Shown piece by piece: positions 49,701 through 59,258 of a stretch of 64,000 nt of DNA. Source of the DNA: Saprospiraceae bacterium (GTDB lineage: Bacteria > Bacteroidota > Bacteroidia > Chitinophagales > Saprospiraceae). Position 1 is the first letter of the stretch, and each line of letters starts with the position of its first letter. Made by a program: the position numbers and the translations under genes. The notes under the pieces were generated by a model. The model ran no database searches, was not told where the DNA came from, and worked only from the letters and a program-made list of their open reading frames with translations. The stretch spans positions 1 through 64,000 of the forward strand of contig JADKCC010000027.1 of assembly GCA_016714785.1 (NCBI GenBank). The letters run 5' to 3'.

Positions 49701-51770
49701 AGTGGACCAATTACCTACATTGCTGAAAGCTGTTCCTGCATTCAACGATATCCAAGGATTGATACCTGCTATATGAACTTTATTGGCATTGTTTGGGTCG
49801 GCATCCAGTGCTAGATCGTAATAATACTGGCCTCCATTTTCAGTACCATTGGATGAATAGCCTAAAATGTTGGGATTGGAAGCAGTGGCAGATCCTCCTG
49901 GGCCAGTACCGCAACATTTATGCGCCCATGTATTTCCTGCATTTGTACTTTCATAAAATCCAAACAATCCTGAACCACCATAAGCGGAGCCAGCAAGTAG
50001 CGCATATATCTTTTCAGGATTGGCAGCTGTGACTGCGATTTCTGCCCTTTTTTGATGGTCGCCTGATGCTAAGTTGGTGGTAGAGACTCCCCAATTGGTA
50101 GAAGCTCGTGTCCATGCAGCATTCATTGTACCATTGTTTGTGCCTTGCTCATCAAAAAGCGTTGTGCCAGAAGGTTCATTACACTTGTAATAATGCAAAA
50201 GATTTGGAAAATTGGCATGACTATTATTGACTTCACTATACTTCCACGCATCAATTTCATTGCTTCCTAATGCCGTATTCCATATCCTAAATTCATCCAC
50301 CTGCATATCGAGTCCTCCATAAGCAAGATTGCCATCGCGACCCAATGCCATTGGTAATCCAGTATTGGAATTTAAGGTAATATTCGATGTGCTTGTCGTT
50401 TTAAGCACACCATCTACATACATTTCTTTTTGCCCTGTTGCCCTATAAACGATAGATATAGTATGCCACTGATCATCCCAAATACTTGACGTATTTAGGT
50501 CAATACGATTGGTTCCATTACCAATATTGAATGTCAATTCACCAGTGTATCTACTAGCCAATACCCAGCCATTATTATTGCCGCTGCTCCAGTTCTTATT
50601 GCTCAAAAAAGACTTATCAGCGCTAGAAGTTGGGAATTTAACCCGCATTTCGATGGTGAAATTAGGGATTGCTGCAGTACCCAAATTGTCATTTGTGAAG
50701 GTGGCATATTGATTTGAAGATACTGTTTTTCCGACATATTGATATTGATAGTTGTTGGTGCTAGCAAGGACTGGCCAAGCAGACAAAATTTCAAAAGTAT
50801 TACCGCCGTCTGTAGATTTGTAGAGTTCTGTGTATGTGCCATTTACTTCATTGAGCAAAGCATAAACGGTATTTGGATCATTGGGCTTAAATTCTATTTC
50901 ACCAAAATAAGAATCATTCCCTTTGATGGCCAATAGTTTTTCAAAATTATTACCACCATCATTAGATCGATATAACCCTTTATTGGACGCAACAAAAAGC
51001 AAGTTATTATTCCCAGGTTTTAAGGCAATATCATCTATACTATGCGAAATGGCATTAAATACTGGGTCGCCTACTTGAGTCCAAGATGTACCACCATTTG
51101 TGGTTTTATACACTCGGTTGTTGCCGCCAATCCATACGGTGTTGGGATCTGTTGGGTGTATTTCAAGTGCATTACAATGATTGACTGGAATGGTGCTAGA
51201 TGCGTACGTCCAATTCAATCCACGGTCTATGGTTTTCCAAATGCCTGCATTGGCAGTGCCACAATAAAGGATATCTGGATTAGAAGGCGCTTTTTCTATG
51301 GTGTACACATGTGCAGCGCCTGGCGCATGACTTCTACCAGCGGCATCTTTATCAAAATCAAAAGGACCTATTGGCAACCAATTGGGTTGATTCATCATAA
51401 AACGGTTGGCAGATGTATTGTTGGCTGCTTTTATCCTGTCGGAGTCTATTCTATCTTTTTCACCTTTAGTAGGTGGATTGATATATCCTTTGTCATCCAC
51501 TACTTCTTTGATGTTTCTAATCCATCGTTTATAATATTGAGTATGTTCGTTTTTGATAAATGGGTTGGTGGCATAGTATGTTTGATATTGGTTGATGACT
51601 TCTCCTACATTGGCGGTCTTGTCATACATCATACGTGTCCAAAGCGGCAATAAAGTATCACTCTGAGAGCCGTAAGCGCCTTCCTTAATGTAGGTAATTT
51701 GCCCTTGATTTTGGCCAAATATTAGTGTGTGACATAGTAAAAAAGCTGTGAAAACAAGATATCTAAGCAT
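46755..51770 (-). CDS. Large secreted BNR/sortilin-like, LamG, PKD, MopE-type protein
   Basis: The protein has 1671 residues. The signal peptide (1-19) ends at LIFGQ. Sortilin/VPS10-type BNR repeats (IWKTIDRGLNW, VYKTTNGGTSW, LYRSNDGGNNF, VWKSTDRGATW) fill about 130-330 and 540-1060. A LamG/concanavalin-like domain is inserted at about 335-495, followed by a PKD domain (about 1077-1143), a second LamG domain (about 1155-1315) and a MopE-type metal-binding motif EICNGIDDNCNGLIDE (about 1505). The C-terminal part is beta-helix-like. No T9SS tail of type A is visible; the end is GTFTIEGNVGVK. It is likely extracellular. BNR propellers can bind or cleave glycans, but no sialidase catalytic set was identified. 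The gene is divergent from the BNR gene at 52064. Confidence 0.85.
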   Translation of the reverse strand: MLRYLVFTAFLLCHTLIFGQNQGQITYIKEGAYGSQSDTLLPLWTRMMYDKTANVGEVINQYQTYYATNPFIKNEHTQYYKRWIRNIKEVVDDKGYINPPTKGEKDRIDSDRIKAANNTSANRFMMNQPNWLPIGPFDFDKDAAGRSHAPGAAHVYTIEKAPSNPDILYCGTANAGIWKTIDRGLNWTYASSTIPVNHCNALEIHPTDPNTVWIGGNNRVYKTTNGGTSWTQVGDPVFNAISHSIDDIALKPGNNNLLFVASNKGLYRSNDGGNNFEKLLAIKGNDSYFGEIEFKPNDPNTVYALLNEVNGTYTELYKSTDGGNTFEILSAWPVLASTNNYQYQYVGKTVSSNQYATFTNDNLGTAAIPNFTIEMRVKFPTSSADKSFLSNKNWSSGNNNGWVLASRYTGELTFNIGNGTNRIDLNTSSIWDDQWHTISIVYRATGQKEMYVDGVLKTTSTSNITLNSNTGLPMALGRDGNLAYGGLDMQVDEFRIWNTALGSNEIDAWKYSEVNNSHANFPNLLHYYKCNEPSGTTLFDEQGTNNGTMNAAWTRASTNWGVSTTNLASGDHQKRAEIAVTAANPEKIYALLAGSAYGGSGLFGFYESTNAGNTWAHKCCGTGPGGSATASNPNILGYSSNGTENGGQYYYDLALDADPNNANKVHIAGINPWISLNAGTAFSNVGNWSTPSGVGYVHADVHNIKIYGNEVWTVSDGGIFMSQDSGKVVFNKRMFGISGTDFWGFGMGHKDANVMLGGTYHNSHLMKNNDVYINGWISYTGSADGTRGFVNPGKEKIVYNDGGRDLLPPIRTQSPTYLPFHKKSNTDPVSRIAWDPRCYNCVFTGNETGLWYSPNDGYSWQLVKDFSPYKVGDVEIDWDDPNILWVTVAAGFYDPKQVWKSTDRGATWANVTPSSAALGYNSDMWYNITLGDNSQDVWMNVYHRYGWNSGNNNKIFYSNNGGTSWTNITNAVLNNQNIEDVVYQRGSNGGLYVGTNKSVYYRDNTTGGFIPYATGLPQSISTTKLHIWYKEGKIRQGGNQSVWESPLHTIGQPVSKPMADKLSSVCVQDTFYFKDYSAHYKKDAAFAWTFDPAPLYISSSISDSPKVVFGAAGTYTVSLTVSDSIGMDTGMLAGGITVNNSGCNLDTIPGKSMIALANGDYATQETSMNFASNTVTLSAWIKPSALPSDIAGLVFCRGSNTAATGMHLTSTNELRYHWADGKYGYSSGLVVPTNEWSHVALVITPTQARLYLNGRLATNNTTHASVNFLNPFSIGVDPTSSGRTLIGQMDEVCIYNRALSTAEIRELMHLTKNPANDPGLLAYYQFNTDDPLLDIDKVSNNNLILNLGATKVKSRVPVGKGSSQTISVTAGGLKHFNLADLKMYFPASGTYPAGDIVVSKIYQLPDTLFVNGILPKAYWVVNNYGTNQNFATLDSIVFTNPGNVSGGCSADMYELYKRPFNGEGLTWGSPIDVAENFSPYAPSFVSYKQGNNVANVGQFYIGNNNKANNNPEICNGIDDNCNGLIDESYSLMVTTTSDSGVNSLRQILNCAHNGDTIRFAANVDTITLLSPLIISEYVQLLDEIGNRVVLKIDLNQSGFTNADAGIRLTPSANVKITNLVISHVNNSSTKPVIINHGQLAMKNCDINGDPKSIMLHSPSGTFTIEGNVGVK

Positions 51771-51798
51771 GTATAAAATTGGTATTAATAGGAAGCTG

Positions 51799-51806
51799 CA
51801 AAGATA
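51799..51806 (-). promoter_or_regulatory. -7 promoter element of the 1671-residue gene
   Basis: The minus strand reads TATCTTTG, matching TAnnTTTG, about 28 bp before the ATG at 51770. The -33 region lacks TTG, so this is a partial match. Confidence 0.45.
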
Positions 51807-52063
51807 ATAACCTATGCGAGAGTTTGTTTATTTTTTTAATGCACCTTTATTCTTAAAATTATTCTCATAGAATTCAACTCCATAATCTTGATGTCGTCCA
51901 AATATAGTTCTCATAAAAAATGTGCAGATTTACTATGTGAGTTCTATTTCTTTAGGTGTCCAATGTGTCTTCTTCAATACAATTTCCACATTTTCCTTAT
52001 TGAAATAATTAGTACTTGCTCATAATTGTTATATTTACATCGACAAATTAAAATCAATGGCGT
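51807..52063. other. Intergenic region between divergent BNR genes
   Basis: This is an AT-rich shared upstream region. A weak TATATTTA (about 52030) lies before the + strand gene. No palindromic operator was seen. Confidence 0.35.
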
Positions 52064-54613
52064 ATGAAGCCTTACAAAATACTTAACATAATTTTCCTTT
52101 CGGTACTGTTGATCTTTACTCGATGTACGCTAAAAAATGATGGCAAGCACGAAGCCACTTTGATTGAAAAGCTTTATCCATCGGAAGACCATTTTTTATC
52201 AAAACAGTACCCAGAAAAAAAATTCAATATTGATGCTTATGATAAAGCACTGAATGCAATTAAACAATTTGACAAAAAAAATAGCAATCAAAGAAATACT
52301 GGCGTTTGGCAAGTGCAGGGTCCTGGTAATATAGGCGCAAGAGCCAATTGTATAGCTATTCATCCAAATAATGATCAGATCATGCTCATCGGTTATTCTG
52401 AAGGAGGTATATTTAGAAGCTAAGATGGTGGTACATCATGGCATCCGGTTTTTGATGATAAAATCCGACTTTCAATAGGTGATTTAGCTTTTGATCCAAA
52501 TAATGGAAATGTCGTGTATGCTGCCACAGGTGACCCTAACATTTCTGGTTTCCCGTTTATTGGTGATGGCATTTACAAATCTATTGACAGTGGCAAAACA
52601 TGGAGTAACATAGGACTCAATGAAACAAGGGTTTTATCCCATGTAAAAATATCCAATCAAAATAGTGATGTTATTTATGCTTCATCGATGGGTATTCCAT
52701 TTGAAAAAAGCATACATAGAGGTGTATTCAAAACAATAGATGGAGGCAATTCTTGGTCTCAAGTATTGTTTATAAATGATTCTACTGGTGTAGCGGACTT
52801 AGTAGTGCATCCAACCAATCATAATATCGTATTTGCTACAGGATGGAATAGAGTCAGAAATAATTATAGATCAGTAGTAGCTGGCCCTGACGCAAAAATT
52901 TTTAAAAGTACAGATGGTGGCAACACTTGGAAAGTACTCAGAAATGGTTTACCCGAAGATCGATCAAGTAGGATAGGCATTGACATCTCCCAATCTAATC
53001 CCAATATCCTTTATGCTTGTTATACTGATGCTGACGATTTCAATCTAAAGGGAGTTTTTAAAAGTACTGATGGTGGCGAAAATTGGACAGCACTAAACAT
53101 CGGAGAAGTTGCAGGACTTGAAAGGGGAATATATGGCGGATTTGGTTGGTATTTTGGGAAAATAAGGATCAATCCATTGGACCATAATGATGTTTTTATA
53201 CTTGGCGTAGATATGTATCGGTCCAAAAACGGTGGATTGAATTGGTCGCTAGCTGTGCCACCTTGGTGGACTTATGAAGTGCATGCTGACAAACATGACC
53301 TTATTTTCAATAATGATAATATGTACTTGACCACGGATGGCGGTGCTTACAAGGCAAATATTTTCAACGAAGATTGGCAAGATATCGAAAATATCCCCAC
53401 TACACAGTTTTATAGAGTAGAATACAACCCTCACAATCCCGATTCTTATTACGGAGGAGCACAAGATAATGGCACATCGGGTGGTAATGCAACTACGATC
53501 AATGAATGGGAAAGAATATATGGTGGTGATGGTTTTCAGCCGATTTTCCACCCTTATGATGCGGAAATTTTTTATGTAGAAACTCAAAATGGTGGCTTGG
53601 CTGTAACTACTAATGGTGGTCAAAACTTCATTGGTGCCAATTTTGGCATTTCGGGAGACGATCCTAGAAACTGGGATATGCCTATCATGATGAGTCAATA
53701 TGACCCTAATATCTTATACACTGGTACAAATAAAATATATATCAACGAAAATGGTGCAGCTGTAGAATGGAAAGCAATTAGTTCAGACTTGACCGATCCA
53801 TCATCACCTTTTTTAAGACACAATATAAGTACTATCCACGAATCCCCATTAGATCCAAATTATATTGCTGCTGGTACCAGCGATGGCTTAGTATGGGTTA
53901 CAAAAGATCAGGGTCAAAACTGGATTAATATTTCAGGAGGATTGCCATCCAGATATGTTTCGTCTATCATCTTCTCTAGCGAAAATGAAAACACAATCTA
54001 TGTATCCTATACAGGTTATCGAGACAACGACAATACACCATATATATACAAAACCGAAAATCTAGGGGCTACCTGGACCTCGATACAAGGCGATATGCCA
54101 GCCATTGCTATCAATAATATTTTAATCTTACCCTCTGACAGGCTGAGCCTTACTGGTGTGCTAGTGATTGCAACCGATGCAGGAGTATATATATCACGAA
54201 ATGAAGGACGAAATTGGACAAGGTTGGGTAATAACATGCCTTATATCACCGTTTATGACGTAGCATTTAATCCCTCACTCAATCAAGTTATTGCAGGAAC
54301 CTTTGGCCGCAGTATTCAAAGTTTTGATTTAAGTCAGATCAATTATCCCATCATCTCATCGACCACTACCTCTCACATAGTCGATTTTAAAGTATATCCA
54401 AGCGTGGTATTTCAAGATCAAAACATTACTATTGCCCATAATATCGACCACATGGTTTTTGAAATTTTTAATGCAAATGGAAAAGTAGTAAACATGCACA
54501 TTCCGACAACCACCAATATCACCAAAGTTAATGTTGGTGCACTTCCTATGGGTCTGTATTTTGTAAAACCTAAACAAATTAACGCTAAAGTAAAAAGATT
54601 TGTAAAAATTTAA
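52064..54613 (+). pseudogene. BNR/sortilin-like secreted protein with T9SS signal and premature stop
   Basis: Two pieces in the same frame (52064-52423 and 52424-54613) are separated only by a TAA at 52421-52423, in a repeat that should read FRS-x-DGGTSW. A single base change (for example AAA to TAA) explains it. The full protein would be about 849 residues: a signal peptide (KILNIIFLSVLLIFTRC), many BNR repeats (IYKSIDSGKTW, VFKTIDGGNSW, IFKSTDGGNTW, VFKSTDGGENW, VWVTKDQGQNW), and a T9SS type A C-terminus (DFKVYPSVVFQDQ.. to GLYFVKPKQINAKVKRFVKI). If the stop is real, only a 119-residue fragment is made unless translation restarts at the ATG at 52514. The remaining frame is perfectly kept, so the mutation is very recent or an error. 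Confidence 0.85.
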
Positions 54614-54621
54614 TAAATTAG

Positions 54622-55174
54622 TGTAGCTATTTTAAGTCGAGACATTCGTGGTGGGTACTTCATCCTACCTTATCATATTTGAATTAAATAATAAAATAAG
54701 TTATATCCCCACCAAGGCGAATCGAAATGGCGATGTCTGATGTAGAATGTGGGAGAGGAAGGGAGTTCGGCGGGGCCGAACTCCCTTCCTCTCCCACTTA
54801 AAATTTAACTCTATGTCATTTCGATGAAGCTTTAGCGACTGAGAAACCCGTTTTATAGTCACAATTTTTTAAAAACATTCCAACTTTTTTACCCACCCGA
54901 CCTCCTTTATAATAGAGGCTAAGATTCGTTCTTTAATGCTTAGCATTTCAGAAAAGAGGGAGATTTAGTACTATCTTGCAATTCCAGCAAATCTAGCAAT
55001 TCTAGCAAATTAGCAATTCCAGCAGTTCCAGCTATTCTAGCAATTCCGCAAATCAAGCAACATTCCAGCAATTCTAGCAATTCAACAATTCCAGCAATTC
55101 AGCAATTCCAGCAGTTCCACCAAATCCAGCAATTCAACAAAACCATTATCTCTCAGAGGCGGCACGCCTGCAAG
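54622..55174. repeat. Family D long composite with 9-bp repeats
   Basis: A leader (GTGTAGCTATTTTAAG.., 54622) is followed by a family D core with a 23-bp perfect stem (arms 54749-54771 and 54775-54797, loop GGG). A conserved flank runs to about 54970, then an irregular array of AGCAATTCC-type 9-bp units (about 54975-55137). A closing segment containing CAGAGGCGGCACGCCTG follows (55141-55174). The same order occurs at 61.9-62.4 kb. The region lies between convergent genes. Confidence 0.85.
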
Positions 55175-55194
55175 TCGTACGACCACGACACGTG

Positions 55195-58100
55195 TCACTC
55201 CTTCACCCACTTGCCTCTACTCACCTTGCCTTGGCTATCTCGGATGGTGATGATGTATAGACCTGATATCAGATGGCTGGTATTGATATCAAAATTTGTC
55301 AATTGTCGCGTTTCAGTCATTAATATCTTGTCCGCAACATCTGAAATTTGTATAATGGCGGGCAGACTATATCCATCAGAAAGAGTGATAGACACATGAT
55401 CTTGTCCTGGATTGGGATGTATTTTGATGGTTTCTGTGGATAGGTCTTTTGTGGAAGTCAACTTGTCACACTCACCTTCTGTAAATTTAATGGATGTGTC
55501 ATCATCGCTGTAGCAGCGTAAACTTGGAAAATTTTTATAACACTCTGGTATTAAAAAATTTGAGTTAAATCCAAAAAGTTTATATATTGACCCTACATTT
55601 TCAATGATTTCATTCATTTGAATTGGGTATTGAAGGTCAACTTCATGGGTAAAATATCTTTTTAATGGTTGACCACCAACTGCATAAACGGTATCAATTT
55701 TTACTACTTTTAATCGATAAGGATTGTTTTCAATTACAATTGGATCAAAAAAAGCGGGAATTGAAAATATAAAATAAAAAGGATATTTTTTAGAAATGTG
55801 ATAAGTAACCGTATCACCAACTTGTGCCGTAAAATCATACAATAACTTCCAGGTTTCATCTTCATAAAAATACATTTTACCATCTTTACTATACTCAATA
55901 ATCTCACTTTCGGGAAAATACTGCCCACCAGATGTCACACCTATGATACGACACAATCTATTTTCAATCAAAGTATCACGAACCACTTTGGTAATATCTA
56001 TTTTTAGCTCACAATCCCTGTCAGGAAGAAAATTTCCAGTCAAACTACTACTATACCAGATTGTAGAGCGGTCCATATCAGTAGTGTCGATAACCAAAGG
56101 TTTAACCCAACAATCATTAGGGGCGGTTTCACTTTTATAAATCTCCACTACTCCATCATACATACATACGACCTCTGGTCTGGCTATATCCCAACTCGAA
56201 CAATGCGAAACATCAACAAACGGCTCAAATAAGCGTCCTATGCCTTCTATCCATATAGCAGGATCGCCAAATTCTATCTCCCCATTTCTTACACATTGTA
56301 ATGTCAGACTTTTGCGATATTTCTCATCATCGAGTTGGATACTATCTTCCTTGGTGACTACCATTGTTCTTGGGCCATCTGCATAGTCCATCCTAATACT
56401 GTCACCGGCTTTTAAGTTCATATCATAAAGGAGCCGCTCTCCTTCTGATGGTGAAATATATTGATAAAACCGATTGTCTTCTTCTCTGAAAAAACGGCCA
56501 CTACTTAAGAAGTCATTTCCATCTTCTTTTTCTGAAACTAAAAGCTCATAATAAGCCTTAGCATTTTCCTTTATTGTAGCTAAAAAATTAAACTTCCATC
56601 GCTCCATTTTATAATGTGGGTAAAATATACTATTTATCAAAACATATCGAACTATATTTGAATTCAAGATGGGAATCATAGCTTCTACAACTGGAGGTGA
56701 TGGTTTCCAACAATGATTAAAATCTTCACTTTGCCAAAGTTGAGTCTCATCTTTGTAAAAACAAGTCAAGCTATTTTCGTTTCCGTCAATGACACAATGT
56801 AGAAAAGTCGCATTGAAAACTCCGACATCCGGCCCTATCCCTTCTACCCATCGATAGCGAATATTTGAATCCAAATCACAACTTAAATGAATAACTTTAC
56901 GAATTTGCCCACTTAAATCCATCATTGTATCCACCTTGGACACCAAAAGTTTGAGAGTATTGCCAGAAAAACCAACTTTGTAAGAAAACTCGTCACCCTT
57001 TTTTAAGTTCATATCCATGATGCAAACTTCCACTGCATTTGCAGTGCTATCTATCAACCACAATTTGCCATCGTCCTCTCTGACGTATTTTTTTGTTTTT
57101 TTCCAATTATTTCCAGTACTGTCACTTGATGTCAAGATTTGCTGATATGACTTGTCACCTATGACTATTGGTATAACATCCACCTTATATCGTTGATAAT
57201 GAGACTTTGGACTCCAGCCACTGCTTTCTACAGCGTACCATATGTGGTTTGGGGATAAAACTGATAGAAAATTTGAAACTACTTCCTTCCTACAGTCTGG
57301 ATCATTGGTACTAGAGAATCGCTTCTCCCCACGATCGTAGTAGCAGGTGAGCGCTGTTTTGGTACCTAGTTGCCAGTCTTTGTAGTATAGGATGCCATTG
57401 GTTGAGCCGATGCCTTCTATCCAGACCATATCACCATATTTGGCTTGATTGGTTGGGTTCAGATGCTGAAGCACGATCCTTTTGCGGAGATAACCGGGAA
57501 TGAGCGCTATACTATCTACCTGAGTGATGATGGCTTTGCCGTAATTGTAAGGTAGTGTAAAGGTATCATGGAGTTTTAGGGTGAAGTCGTAGAGTAGATA
57601 GAGTGGCAAAGAAGTAAATAGGTTATAATTGCGAGGACTAATGAACATCTTGCCTTCTCGCTCCCATGTGGCAAACACCGTATCTTTAGTCTCCACTCCT
57701 GTATCCAGATTTTTGTAAATGATAGGTCGGTGCCTGAGCCATCCATATTGTATGCGATCAAACATATTTGTATCTCGACCAAAAGACTGCACAAAGCGAC
57801 CTTTATCATTACTAAAATACCACTCCTTGTGTCGAACATTCATCTGATCATACTGGTATAGATTATTGGGTGCATTCCAAGCAATGACATCATTGCATTT
57901 ATCCTTATCAATGCATCCTAAAGAGTCCACATGAAGTATCCACGTACTGTCGTTATAAAATCCTGGTAATATTTTGTTTTGTCCATTTATAACCCACCCA
58001 ATTGCATATATTCGGTTAGGCGAAATCTCTTTAATATCTAACAATCTATTAGCAGAAGAACTTCCATCAGATGGAAAATATCCGTACGATCTATTAAATT

Positions 58101-59169
58101 TTTCATTGCCATACTTATCAAGCCTTTGGATAAAGCTTGTACGTAGTTTATATGTTAGTGGTGACAAAATGTTATTATGTGTATTTTCTCCTACCACCAA
58201 CATATCACCATTTTGACACTTTGTGTAAGAATAATGTATATTGGATTGGTCTCGATAAGATGCTTTTGTCCACAATACTGAGTCCATGGCGTTGAATAAG
58301 ACTATACTAAGTTCTCCATTACTCACCTTAACATTAGTCATGCCTTTAGTTCCATCTTCATAACAAATACCACTTGGACTTTTTGTAAAATTCTTTTCAG
58401 AATCATAAAAAAAAGAATGCACTATTTTTTTGTTTTTATCCAATTTTATATAGCCTTGGTAATGTTTTGTGGTAGGTAATGTAGGGCCAACAACAAATTC
58501 TCCTGTATGGTAGCTTGCAAAAATATTAAGATTTCCATCTTTATCAATTCCATAGTCAAATAATCCTCCATAAGGCAAATCTAACTGCATCACTGTATCT
58601 AATGTAAAATCTTTATTTATCCAATAGATGTATGGTTTAAACTCTCCTTGTGGCCTAAAATTACTTTCATAAACGTCTGAATAATACAGGATGTATTGAT
58701 CATTATAATTAACCAATTTAATATCAAGATATTTGCCTTGATGTGGGAAATGATTATGTACTCTAAGTTTTTCTTTCACTAATGTATCTTCATATTGAAA
58801 AATCATGATGCTATCAAAATTTCTATACAATTTACCATCATCTAATTCTTCAGCATGGCTACCTGCTACTATTATTTTATTTCCGTCTTTTATCATTCTT
58901 TCATTTACAAAAAGATGGCCTATGTTGTCAGCTCTCATTAACTTACCATCGGCATTAAAATGTGTCAAATATGAATTCTCATACAGCAAGTTTTCCTTAA
59001 CCTCAAAACAATGCGAAAATGTTATCAGCGTATCATTTTGATACAGGAAATTTTTATTGCTAAACGAAGTTAATGCGAATGGTGGTCTAGAAATATTTGA
59101 AAAATAGCTTTGACCAATTACATCATGATGGAATACGATTATGGAGAATAGCACAAATATTATTTTCAT
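55195..59169 (-). CDS. Large secreted T9SS protein with four copies of an unnamed module
   Basis: The protein has 1324 residues. The signal peptide ends at DVIGQ, and a beta-rich N-part of about 480 residues follows. From about 525 on, four imperfect copies of a module of about 150-200 residues occur. Each has LLYDF/MDMNLK.GD near its start, a V.K.D segment, a W(I/V)EGIG segment in the first three copies, and a closing CYY or CFY or CMY with a final Cys (about 640, 850, 1055, 1245). The tail (about 1245-1324: IKIHPNPGQDHVSITLS.. to GLYIITIRDSQGKVSRGKWVKE) is a T9SS type A signal. I recognise no catalytic motif. It is intact and has a paralog immediately upstream in transcription order (59259-60530). 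Confidence 0.82.
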   Translation of the reverse strand: MKIIFVLFSIIVFHHDVIGQSYFSNISRPPFALTSFSNKNFLYQNDTLITFSHCFEVKENLLYENSYLTHFNADGKLMRADNIGHLFVNERMIKDGNKIIVAGSHAEELDDGKLYRNFDSIMIFQYEDTLVKEKLRVHNHFPHQGKYLDIKLVNYNDQYILYYSDVYESNFRPQGEFKPYIYWINKDFTLDTVMQLDLPYGGLFDYGIDKDGNLNIFASYHTGEFVVGPTLPTTKHYQGYIKLDKNKKIVHSFFYDSEKNFTKSPSGICYEDGTKGMTNVKVSNGELSIVLFNAMDSVLWTKASYRDQSNIHYSYTKCQNGDMLVVGENTHNNILSPLTYKLRTSFIQRLDKYGNEKFNRSYGYFPSDGSSSANRLLDIKEISPNRIYAIGWVINGQNKILPGFYNDSTWILHVDSLGCIDKDKCNDVIAWNAPNNLYQYDQMNVRHKEWYFSNDKGRFVQSFGRDTNMFDRIQYGWLRHRPIIYKNLDTGVETKDTVFATWEREGKMFISPRNYNLFTSLPLYLLYDFTLKLHDTFTLPYNYGKAIITQVDSIALIPGYLRKRIVLQHLNPTNQAKYGDMVWIEGIGSTNGILYYKDWQLGTKTALTCYYDRGEKRFSSTNDPDCRKEVVSNFLSVLSPNHIWYAVESSGWSPKSHYQRYKVDVIPIVIGDKSYQQILTSSDSTGNNWKKTKKYVREDDGKLWLIDSTANAVEVCIMDMNLKKGDEFSYKVGFSGNTLKLLVSKVDTMMDLSGQIRKVIHLSCDLDSNIRYRWVEGIGPDVGVFNATFLHCVIDGNENSLTCFYKDETQLWQSEDFNHCWKPSPPVVEAMIPILNSNIVRYVLINSIFYPHYKMERWKFNFLATIKENAKAYYELLVSEKEDGNDFLSSGRFFREEDNRFYQYISPSEGERLLYDMNLKAGDSIRMDYADGPRTMVVTKEDSIQLDDEKYRKSLTLQCVRNGEIEFGDPAIWIEGIGRLFEPFVDVSHCSSWDIARPEVVCMYDGVVEIYKSETAPNDCWVKPLVIDTTDMDRSTIWYSSSLTGNFLPDRDCELKIDITKVVRDTLIENRLCRIIGVTSGGQYFPESEIIEYSKDGKMYFYEDETWKLLYDFTAQVGDTVTYHISKKYPFYFIFSIPAFFDPIVIENNPYRLKVVKIDTVYAVGGQPLKRYFTHEVDLQYPIQMNEIIENVGSIYKLFGFNSNFLIPECYKNFPSLRCYSDDDTSIKFTEGECDKLTSTKDLSTETIKIHPNPGQDHVSITLSDGYSLPAIIQISDVADKILMTETRQLTNFDINTSHLISGLYIITIRDSQGKVSRGKWVKE

Positions 59170-59258
59170 CTTCTTTTTTTAATTTTAGAACTAACAATTT
59201 AAAAAGCGTCCGCATGATTTCCATAAAACAATACAACCGCTTTCAAAATATTTGTTAT

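Noticed and set aside
48651..51653. Several + strand frames opposite the BNR gene, including one of 203 codons
   Set aside because: All are antisense shadows of the intact 1671-residue coding sequence.
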